Shown piece after piece: positions 1 through 5,657 of a DNA stretch of 6,885 bases. This stretch comes from Bacteroidales bacterium (GTDB lineage: Bacteria > Bacteroidota > Bacteroidia > Bacteroidales > P3). Under the pieces are notes generated by a model, which worked only from the letters and a program-made list of their open reading frames with translations, was not told the origin of the DNA and did not search any database. The DNA lies in contig DUQY01000092.1 in the NCBI GenBank assembly GCA_012837565.1, positions 1-6,885 of the forward strand. Direction: 5' to 3'. The first letter of the stretch is position 1; the number at the start of each line of letters is the position of its first letter. The position numbers and the translations under genes were made by a program.

Positions 1-1
1 A

Positions 2-1174
2 GACAACTCTGCAGCCTTAATTCACCACCTTGGAGAAATTTCAGAAATACTTTTCTTCCTTTTAGGCGCAATGACAATTGTAGAAATTGTTGACAGACAC
101 GAAGGGTTTAAGATTATTACTGATAAGATTACTACAAAAAATAAAAGAAAACTTCTTTGGATAATAAGTATTATAACATTCTTTATGTCTGCAGCTTTAG
201 ATAATCTTACAACATCTATTGTTATGGTTGCACTTCTAAGAAAGTTAATTGACGATAAGCATGACCGCTGGTTCTTTGCCGGCATGGTAATTCTTGCAGC
301 AAACTCAGGTGGTGCTTGGTCGCCAATTGGAGATATTACAACCATTATGCTTTGGATTAAAGGTAATATAACAGCTGTTAATATTATTCTTGAAACATTT
401 ATACCTAGTTTAGTATCTATGCTAGTTCCTCTAACTGCTGTAACCTTTATGATGAAAGGAAATGTTACAAGACCAGAGAAAAAAGAAGCTAAGAGCTCCG
501 ATATTTCTATTTCAAAAAAGCAAAGCAATATGATATTCTTTATTGGAGTTGGCTCATTACTTTTTGTTCCATTCTTCAAAACAATAACTCATCTTCCTCC
601 ATATCTTGGAATACTATTTGGTCTTGGCCTAATGTGGGTTGTTACAGAGATTATGCACGCTAAGGATAAGAAAAACTATTCTAAACTTAATGCATCAGCA
701 GTACTTCAAAGGGTAGATACTCCTTCTGTACTTTTCTTCTTAGGTATCTTGATGGCAGTTGCTGCATTGCAAACAGCTGGTCACCTAGACCTTCTTTCAA
801 AACAACTCGACAAGATAGGCGATATCTATGTTATAAACCTTATTATTGGTCTTCTTTCATCTATTGTAGATAATGTACCTTTGGTTGCCGCTGCAATGGC
901 AATGTATTCTGTTCCTACAGCCGAGCAGCTTGCCGCTAATCCAGAACTCTATCATTTCTTAGTGGATGGTGCCTTCTGGGAGTTTCTAGCATATTGTGCA
1001 GGAACAGGTGGAAGTATACTAATCATTGGTTCTGCTGCAGGTATTGCTGTTATGGGAATGGAAAAAATAGACTTCATTTGGTATCTAAAACATATATCAA
1101 TTTGGGCTTTACTTGGTTATTTTGCTGGTGGTGGAGTATTTATCCTAATTAGCAAATTCATTCTTCATACCTAG
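2..1174 (+). CDS. nhaD: NhaD-type Na+/H+ antiporter, 5'-truncated by window edge
   Basis: This is an inner-membrane secondary transporter of the NhaD family (ArsB/NhaD ion-transporter superfamily), expected to export Na+ (or Li+) in exchange for H+. The frame is open from base 2, so the gene starts outside the window; the ATG at 71 is internal, because the residues before it (including HHLGEISEILFFLLGA) already read as family sequence. There are 390 visible residues, and I estimate that some tens of N-terminal residues are missing. Conserved blocks, in visible numbering: SAALDNLTTS near 63-72, GGAWSPIGD at 103-111, VDNVPLVAA at 289-297 and a glycine-rich GTGGSILIIGSAAG at 334-347. The paired DN motifs in membrane segments are typical of the family and probably help bind ions. 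Many hydrophobic segments alternate with short charged loops; a Lys/Ser-rich loop lies near 155-176. The stop is followed by a strong terminator, so the gene ends its transcript. The family is clear; the exact ion is inferred. Confidence 0.9.
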   Translation, partial: DNSAALIHHLGEISEILFFLLGAMTIVEIVDRHEGFKIITDKITTKNKRKLLWIISIITFFMSAALDNLTTSIVMVALLRKLIDDKHDRWFFAGMVILAANSGGAWSPIGDITTIMLWIKGNITAVNIILETFIPSLVSMLVPLTAVTFMMKGNVTRPEKKEAKSSDISISKKQSNMIFFIGVGSLLFVPFFKTITHLPPYLGILFGLGLMWVVTEIMHAKDKKNYSKLNASAVLQRVDTPSVLFFLGILMAVAALQTAGHLDLLSKQLDKIGDIYVINLIIGLLSSIVDNVPLVAAAMAMYSVPTAEQLAANPELYHFLVDGAFWEFLAYCAGTGGSILIIGSAAGIAVMGMEKIDFIWYLKHISIWALLGYFAGGGVFILISKFILHT

Positions 1175-1207
1175 GATTTACTATAAAAGAAATAAATCTA
1201 ATCTTAA

Positions 1208-1246
1208 AGAATGCCATTATATCAAAACTATAATGGCATTTTTTTA
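1208..1246 (+). terminator. Rho-independent terminator of nhaD
   Basis: A perfect 11-bp stem pairs AATGCCATTAT (1210-1220) with ATAATGGCATT (1230-1240). One more A-T pair closes it to a 7-nt loop. The stem runs straight into a T tract (1239-1245), and A-T and G-T pairs with the upstream AAAG may lengthen it. It lies 35 bp after the nhaD stop. It also lies just past the stop of the minus-strand small ORF (1251). The T-rich run on that strand (CTTTAAG) is weak, so use in both directions is only possible. Confidence 0.9.
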
Positions 1247-1250
1247 TTGC

Positions 1251-1343
1251 CTATTTCAATTTACTGAATCGCCGTTTTAATTTTTTCTTTCTTCGTTTCA
1301 GCAAATTCTTTCTTTGATTCATTTTTCTCTTACTTCGTTTCAT
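1251..1343 (-). CDS. Possible 30-aa highly basic small protein
   Basis: I do not recognise this ORF. Read on the minus strand, ATG at 1343-1341 opens a 30-codon frame that ends at TAG (1253-1251). Eighteen of the 30 residues are Lys or Arg; it begins MKRSKRKMNQ and ends RRFSKLK, with no acidic residue and no Cys. Such composition would suit an RNA-binding or ribosome-associated peptide, but it lacks the bL34 signature GFRxRM and the bL36 cysteines. An SD-like AAAGGAGA lies 10 nt upstream, notable where most starts have none. An in-frame ATG at 1388-1386 would give 45 residues (adding MSINEKIAIKGDHIL) behind an A-rich leader; the same frame is open back to a TAA near 1488. The ORF converges on nhaD and ends 7 bp before the terminator hairpin. 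Against it: a polypurine strand yields Lys/Arg codons by chance, and the ORF is very short. Confidence 0.45.
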   Translation of the reverse strand: MKRSKRKMNQRKNLLKRRKKKLKRRFSKLK

Positions 1344-1353
1344 TAAAATATGA

Positions 1354-1361
1354 TCTCCTTT
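1354..1361 (-). promoter_or_regulatory. SD-like ribosome binding site for the small basic ORF
   Basis: On the minus strand this reads AAAGGAGA, a good complement to the CCUCCUUU-type 3' end of 16S rRNA. Ten bases separate it from the ATG at 1343, slightly long but usable. If real, it favours the 30-residue start over the in-frame ATG at 1388, for which the site would lie inside the coding region. Confidence 0.45.
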
Positions 1362-1471
1362 GATTGCAATTTTCTCATTAATTGACATGTTTTTATGAAT
1401 TGATTTGTTTTTTATGACAATTCTAACAAATAAAAATGTTATTTTTGCAGATTGTAATTCACGGAATGGTT

Positions 1472-1504
1472 TTTGCTCAAAGGTATTTTAGATAATTTCA
1501 TTTG
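1472..1504 (+). promoter_or_regulatory. Candidate secA promoter (Bacteroidota type)
   Basis: TTTG (1472-1475) is followed after 21 bp by TTcaTTTG (1497-1504), one mismatch from the TTTG-N19-21-TAnnTTTG pattern of primary sigma factor promoters in Bacteroidota. It would give a leader of about 50 nt before the secA ATG at 1562. A second candidate, the perfect -7 box TAttTTTG at 1440-1447, lacks a -33 TTTG at the right spacing. I cannot choose between them from sequence alone. Confidence 0.4.
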
Positions 1505-1508
1505 CATA
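1478..1508 (-). promoter_or_regulatory. Candidate minus-strand promoter for the small basic ORF
   Basis: On the minus strand TAccTTTG (1485-1478) is a perfect -7 match, with TATG (1508-1505) 19 bp upstream as a three-of-four -33 match. It would produce a leader of roughly 125 nt before the ATG at 1343. It physically overlaps the candidate secA promoter on the other strand. The region is T/A-rich, so a chance match is possible. Confidence 0.3.
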
Positions 1509-1561
1509 ACCATTTAGTTTTTGCATAGATTAACGATTAAAATAATAGATAAATAATTCAA

Positions 1562-4500
1562 ATGGCAAATTTTCTTGCATCATTATTCGGAAACAAGTCT
1601 CAAAGAGATTTAAAAGAATTAAAACCAATCCTTGAAAGCTGTCTAAAAGCCTACCCTCAAATTGCAACACTCACCAATGATGAGCTACGTGATAAGACAC
1701 AAGAGTTCAAAAACAAGATTTCATCAGCAGTATCTAAACAAGAAGACAGAGTAACCCAAATTAGAGAAAGGTTAGACTCGGAGTTTGATATGCCTGTGAA
1801 TGAAAAACAAAGTTTATACACAGAGTTAGATGAATTAGAAACAAAAATATACGATTTAACCCAAGAGGTATTAAATCAAATTTTGCCTGATGCTTTTTCG
1901 GTTATTAAAGAAACTGCGAAGCGTTTTACAGAAAATGAAAAGATCGAGGTTGCTGCAAACCAGTATGACCGAGACCTTGCAGCAATAAAGGACCATGTTA
2001 ATATTGTTGGAGATAAAGCTTTTTTCGATAATACTTGGATGGCAGGAGGAAACTCAGTCACTTGGGATATGATTCACTACGATGTTCAGCTTATTGGTGG
2101 TGCGGTACTTCATCAAGGAAAGATTGCGGAAATGGCTACTGGGGAAGGGAAAACACTTGTTGCAACCTTACCTCTCTACCTTAATGCTCTTTCAGGAAAA
2201 GGAGTTCACGTAGTAACTGTTAATGATTACTTAGCAAAACGTGACTCGGAATGGATGGGAATGATATTTGAGTTTCATGGTTTAAGAGTAGACTGTATTG
2301 ATAGGCACGAACCTAACTCGGAAGCTAGGCGCAATGCTTATGAGGCTGACATTACTTATGGTACAAATAACGAATTTGGATTTGACTATTTGAGAGATAA
2401 TATGTGTAATAATCCTAATGAGATTGTTCAAAGGAAACATAATTATGCAATTGTCGATGAGGTTGACTCGGTTTTGATTGATGATGCCAGAACGCCACTT
2501 ATCATTTCTGGACCAACACCAAAGGGAGATGACCAAGAGTTTGACAGATTTAAACCTGTAATTGATAAATTATATAATGTTCAAAGATCACTTGTAACTC
2601 AAATTTTGGCAGAAGCTAAGAAGCTATTACAAGAAGGAAAAACTTCAGAACAAGAACGTGAGGGAGGAATTCTACTTCTAAGAGCTCATCACGGACTTCC
2701 AAAAAACAAGGCTTTAATTAAGTTTTTGAGTGAGCCAGGAATGAAATCTCTTCTTTTGAAAACAGAGAATCAATTTATGCAAGACCAAAACAAGGAAATG
2801 TTTAAGATTGATGACCCTTTGTATTTCATTATTGACGAAAAAGTAAACTCAATTGAGTTAACAGATAAGGGAATTGACTATTTATCAGCCTTAGGTGAGG
2901 ACCCGAAAATGTATCTTCTTACTGATGTTGGCTCGGAAGTGGCTGAACTTGAAAAACAAGACCTAACCCCATCACAAAAAGCAGAAAAGAAAGATAAGAT
3001 ACTTCAATCATACGCCGTTCAGTCTGATAGGGTTCACACAATAAACCAACTTCTTAAAGCTTATACACTTTTTGAAATAGATGTTGAATATGTTGTTATG
3101 AGCAATCAAGTGAAGATTGTTGATGAGCAAACAGGACGTATAATGGATGGAAGACGTTATTCTGACGGACTTCACCAAGCAATTGAGGCTAAGGAAAACG
3201 TTAAGGTGGAAGCTGCAACCCAAACCTATGCAACAATAACTCTTCAAAACTACTTCCGAATGTATAAGAAGCTTGCAGGTATGACAGGAACTGCGGAAAC
3301 AGAAGCGGGGGAGTTGTGGAATATCTATAAATTGGACGTTGTTGTAATTCCAACCAATCGCCCAATCACAAGAGATGACGCCGAAGACCTTATATATAAA
3401 ACAAAGAGAGAGAAATTTAATGCAGTTATTAATGAAATTGAGAAATTAATTAATGACAATAGACCAGTTCTTGTGGGAACAACATCTGTTGAAACATCTG
3501 AGCTCTTAGGCAAGATGCTTACCATGAGAAGAATTCCACACCAAGTTCTTAATGCGAAACTTCACCAGAAAGAGGCTGATATTGTTTCAGAGGCAGGACG
3601 AGCTAAGACGGTTACAATTGCAACCAATATGGCTGGTCGTGGTACCGACATTAAGCTAAAAGAAGGAGTTAAGGAAGCAGGTGGTCTTGCAATTATAGGA
3701 ACAGAACGCCACGAATCACGAAGAGTTGACCGTCAGCTAAGAGGTCGTGCTGGTCGTCAAGGTGACCCAGGAAGCTCGCAGTTCTTTGTTTCATTGGAGG
3801 ATAACCTAATGCGTTTGTTTGGTTCCGACAGAATGTCAAAGATAATGGATAGGTTAGGACTTAAGGAAGGAGAAGTTATCCAGCACTCAATGATGACAAA
3901 GAGTATTGAGAGAGCACAACGCAAGGTTGAAGAGAATAACTTTGGAACAAGAAAGCGATTACTAGAATATGATGACGTAATGAATAATCAACGTGAGGTT
4001 ATTTATTCAAAACGTAAGAATGCACTATTTGGAGAAAAGCTAGCAATAGATATTTCCAATATGATGTATGATGCATTAGAGTTTTTAATAAATGAATACC
4101 ATACAAACAGTGACTTTGAAGGCTTTAAGCTAGAGTTTGTGAAGCTAACAGGAATGGAATGTAGCATTGAGAACGAAAAAGCATTTATAGGAGCAAGGAA
4201 AGTACAGCTTACAGAGGAGTTATACGAAGAGGTTTATGCTAAGTATAAGGAAAGGATGGATAAGATTTCTGAGCAAGCTTTTCCTTACGTTAAAAACATA
4301 TACGAAGCAAAGAGCTACCGCTACGAAAATATAGCATTCCCAATAACCGATGGAGTTAGAATGATGAATGCAATTGCTCCAATTGAGAAATCATATAATA
4401 CAAATGGTAAAGAAATAGGACTATCAATTGAGAAAAGTATTGCACTTCACCTTATTGATAACGCTTGGAAGGAACACCTTAGAGACCTTGACGATTTAAA

Positions 4501-4846
4501 GCAATCAGTTCAAAATGCGTCTTATGAGCAAAAGGATCCACTACTAATTTACAAGCTAGAGTCTTTTGGCTTATTCGAAAAGATGATTAGTGAAATAAAT
4601 AGAGAGATAACATCTTTCCTTTGCCGTGCAAACCTTCCTCTTGAAGAAAAAGCAGTAAAAGAAACCCAGCTACCACAATCCGATAATAAGAAACTACAAA
4701 CAGGACGTGAGGAATTAAAAGCCGATAACCCATCAGCTCCTCAGAAAATTCAACCAGTACATGTTGAAAAGAAGGTCGGCCGAAATGATACTTGCCCTTG
4801 TGGAAGTGGAAAGAAATATAAAAACTGCCACGGAAAAGTAGAATAA
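1562..4846 (+). CDS. secA: Preprotein translocase ATPase SecA
   Basis: SecA is the cytosolic/peripheral membrane ATPase that pushes unfolded preproteins through the SecYEG channel. The 1,094-residue protein has all expected parts: Walker A MATGEGKT (191-198), NDYLAKRD (221-228), YGTNNEFGFDYLRDN (266-280), Walker B DEVD (299-302), the preprotein-binding region, VDEQTGRIMDGRRYSDGLHQA (520-540), VGTTSVETSELL (638-649), TNMAGRGTDI (688-697), QLRGRAGRQGDPGSS (725-739), a helical scaffold/two-helix finger around 955-1010, and a C-terminal zinc site with C1078, C1080, C1089 and H1090. It is about 190 residues longer than E. coli SecA. By eye, the extras lie near 55-103, 123-168, 340-415 and 455-488, while a segment before EAGGL (706-710) is shorter. 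Such long SecAs are usual in Bacteroidota. The ATG at 1562 has no SD but gives the normal amphipathic start MANFLASLFGNKS. The gene is probably monocistronic, with its own terminator. Confidence 0.98.
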   Translation: MANFLASLFGNKSQRDLKELKPILESCLKAYPQIATLTNDELRDKTQEFKNKISSAVSKQEDRVTQIRERLDSEFDMPVNEKQSLYTELDELETKIYDLTQEVLNQILPDAFSVIKETAKRFTENEKIEVAANQYDRDLAAIKDHVNIVGDKAFFDNTWMAGGNSVTWDMIHYDVQLIGGAVLHQGKIAEMATGEGKTLVATLPLYLNALSGKGVHVVTVNDYLAKRDSEWMGMIFEFHGLRVDCIDRHEPNSEARRNAYEADITYGTNNEFGFDYLRDNMCNNPNEIVQRKHNYAIVDEVDSVLIDDARTPLIISGPTPKGDDQEFDRFKPVIDKLYNVQRSLVTQILAEAKKLLQEGKTSEQEREGGILLLRAHHGLPKNKALIKFLSEPGMKSLLLKTENQFMQDQNKEMFKIDDPLYFIIDEKVNSIELTDKGIDYLSALGEDPKMYLLTDVGSEVAELEKQDLTPSQKAEKKDKILQSYAVQSDRVHTINQLLKAYTLFEIDVEYVVMSNQVKIVDEQTGRIMDGRRYSDGLHQAIEAKENVKVEAATQTYATITLQNYFRMYKKLAGMTGTAETEAGELWNIYKLDVVVIPTNRPITRDDAEDLIYKTKREKFNAVINEIEKLINDNRPVLVGTTSVETSELLGKMLTMRRIPHQVLNAKLHQKEADIVSEAGRAKTVTIATNMAGRGTDIKLKEGVKEAGGLAIIGTERHESRRVDRQLRGRAGRQGDPGSSQFFVSLEDNLMRLFGSDRMSKIMDRLGLKEGEVIQHSMMTKSIERAQRKVEENNFGTRKRLLEYDDVMNNQREVIYSKRKNALFGEKLAIDISNMMYDALEFLINEYHTNSDFEGFKLEFVKLTGMECSIENEKAFIGARKVQLTEELYEEVYAKYKERMDKISEQAFPYVKNIYEAKSYRYENIAFPITDGVRMMNAIAPIEKSYNTNGKEIGLSIEKSIALHLIDNAWKEHLRDLDDLKQSVQNASYEQKDPLLIYKLESFGLFEKMISEINREITSFLCRANLPLEEKAVKETQLPQSDNKKLQTGREELKADNPSAPQKIQPVHVEKKVGRNDTCPCGSGKKYKNCHGKVE

Positions 4847-4867
4847 AACATATACTTATAATATTAA

Positions 4868-4904
4868 AAAAGAGAGGAAAACGAATTTTTCTCTCTTTTC
4901 TTTT
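4868..4904 (+). terminator. Rho-independent terminator of secA
   Basis: A 14-bp stem (4868-4881 with 4886-4899, one G-T pair) closes on a CGAA tetraloop and is followed by CTTTT. The outer pairs are AAAAGAGAG with CTCTCTTTT. It lies 21 bp after the secA stop. The final T run doubles as the -33 TTTG of the rpsF promoter. Confidence 0.87.
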
Positions 4905-4932
4905 GTATTAAAAGAAATTAATTGTACTTTTG
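4902..4932 (+). promoter_or_regulatory. Promoter of the rpsF-rpsR-rplI operon
   Basis: TTTG (4902-4905), a 19-bp spacer and TActTTTG (4925-4932) match the Bacteroidota primary-sigma consensus at every fixed position. The predicted start is around 4937-4940, giving a leader of about 47 nt. This is the best promoter in the window, as expected for ribosomal protein genes. Confidence 0.82.
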
Positions 4933-4936
4933 CAAA

Positions 4937-4950
4937 CTCTTTTAAAAGAG
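4937..4950. repeat. 14-bp perfect palindrome at the predicted rpsF transcription start
   Basis: CTCTTTTAAAAGAG reads the same on both strands. It begins 4 bp after the -7 box, so it covers the predicted +1. In RNA it can form a 5-bp hairpin with a UUAA loop at the very 5' end. It may be an operator, a transcript-stabilising 5' hairpin or chance in AT-rich DNA. Its halves also match parts of the arms of the secA terminator. Confidence 0.6.
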
Positions 4951-4985
4951 ATATCGTCTATTTATAAACCAAAAACAAATACCAA

Positions 4986-5354
4986 ATGGTAAGACAGTAT
5001 GAAACCGTTTTCATTATGACTCCCGTTTTATCTGATGATCAGGTAAAGGAAACGGTAAAAAAGTATCAGACTTTATTGACTGATCAAGGCGCTGAGATTG
5101 TTTACGAAAACAACTGGGGACTGCGCAAGTTAGCTTATCCTATTCAAAAGAAATCAACAGGTTTTTATCACCTAATCGAGTTCAAAGCAGAGGGAGACCT
5201 TATCGCAAAGCTTGAATTAGTTTACAAACGTGATGAAAAACTACTTCGTTTCTTAACAGTTTCATTGGATAAACATGCAATAGCTTACAACGAAAAGAAA
5301 CGTTCAGGCGGCATGAGAAAACAACAAGAAGCAGCAGCAGCTAAGTCAGAATAA
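4986..5354 (+). CDS. rpsF: 30S ribosomal protein bS6
   Basis: bS6 is a small-subunit protein that pairs with bS18 on the platform of the 30S subunit. The 122-residue product begins with the family core YETVFIMTPVLSDDQ (5-19) and carries NWGLRKLAYPIQKKSTGFYHL (43-63), the conserved block around the family's tryptophan-arginine motif, then the late strand LLRFLTVSLDKH (85-96). The tail after about 103 is charged and Ala/Gln-rich (QQEAAAAKSE) and is probably flexible. The ATG at 4986 is preceded by an A-rich, SD-free leader typical of this phylum. It is the first gene of rpsF-rpsR-rplI, 22 bp before rpsR, with no ssb or priB between. I did not see a clear CCG-bearing S6:S18 leader fold of the kind known in other bacteria. 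Confidence 0.97.
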   Translation: MVRQYETVFIMTPVLSDDQVKETVKKYQTLLTDQGAEIVYENNWGLRKLAYPIQKKSTGFYHLIEFKAEGDLIAKLELVYKRDEKLLRFLTVSLDKHAIAYNEKKRSGGMRKQQEAAAAKSE

Positions 5355-5376
5355 TTTATTTAAAAAACAAAAAGCA

Positions 5377-5643
5377 ATGGCAAATCAAACAGAAATAAAA
5401 TATTTGACCCCGATTACAGTTGAGACACAAAGGAAAAAATATTGCCGATTCAAAAAGAGCGGTATTAAATACATCGACTACAAAGATGCAGATTTTCTTT
5501 TAAAATTTGTAAACGAACAAGGAAAACTTCTTCCAAGAAGAATTACAGGAACATCAAATAAGTATCAAAAGAAGGTATCACAAGCAGTTAAACGTGCTCG
5601 TCACTTATCTTTGATGCCTTATGTAGCTGACTTATTAAAATAA
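5377..5643 (+). CDS. rpsR: 30S ribosomal protein bS18
   Basis: bS18 binds bS6 and 16S rRNA in the 30S platform. The 88-residue product shows the whole family core: KKYCRFKKSGIKYIDYKD (20-37), LLKFVNEQGKLLPRRITGTS (42-61) and KYQKKVSQAVKRARHLSLMP (63-82). It has a single cysteine (C23), so the multi-Cys metal-binding form of some bS18 proteins is absent. The ATG at 5377 follows a poly-A-rich spacer with no SD, 22 bp after the rpsF stop. The rplI start follows 14 bp after its own stop. Translation may depend on coupling to rpsF or on the A-rich leader; sequence alone does not decide. Confidence 0.97.
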   Translation: MANQTEIKYLTPITVETQRKKYCRFKKSGIKYIDYKDADFLLKFVNEQGKLLPRRITGTSNKYQKKVSQAVKRARHLSLMPYVADLLK

Positions 5644-5644
5644 C

Positions 5645-5651
5645 AAGGAGG
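5645..5651 (+). promoter_or_regulatory. Strong Shine-Dalgarno site of rplI
   Basis: AAGGAGG lies 6 nt before the rplI ATG, at ideal spacing and with near-full complementarity to the 16S rRNA 3' end. None of secA, rpsF, rpsR or the methyltransferase gene has a comparable site, so the signal stands out in this window. It fixes the start at 5658. Confidence 0.85.
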
Positions 5652-5657
5652 ATTACA

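Larger units (their letters stand above)
1344..1561. other. AT-rich intergenic region with divergent promoter candidates
   Basis: This stretch between the small minus-strand ORF and secA shows no convincing protein-coding frame of its own; the 45-residue form of the small ORF would occupy 1344-1388. No tRNA or riboswitch-like fold was seen. It contains several Bacteroidota-like -7 boxes: TAttTTTG (+, 1440-1447), TTcaTTTG (+, 1497-1504) and TAccTTTG (-, 1485-1478). TTTTTGC occurs three times (1442, 1470, 1518) and TTTGCATA twice (1501-1508, 1520-1527). It is best read as the secA upstream control region, possibly shared with a divergent promoter for the small ORF. Confidence 0.5.

Noticed and set aside
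71..73. ATG at 71 as the start of the antiporter gene
   Set aside because: The frame is open to the window edge, and the residues before this Met are conserved NhaD sequence, so the true start lies upstream.
22..579. 185-codon minus-strand ORF inside nhaD
   Set aside because: It is antisense to a clearly conserved transporter frame. Its hydrophobic composition is a by-product of the complementary strand, and it shows no recognisable family motif.
1251..1343. The small basic ORF as bL34 or bL36
   Set aside because: Although it begins MKR and is very basic, it lacks the bL34 GFRxRM block and the bL36 cysteines, and the length and order do not fit.
1175..1561. Riboswitch, tRNA or CRISPR-like repeats in the long intergenic region
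   Set aside because: Apart from the terminator hairpin I found no extended pairing, no cloverleaf and no regularly spaced repeats longer than 8 bp.
1876..3525. Four minus-strand ORFs of 61-84 codons inside secA
   Set aside because: All lie antisense to strongly conserved SecA motifs, with no supporting promoter, RBS or family similarity.
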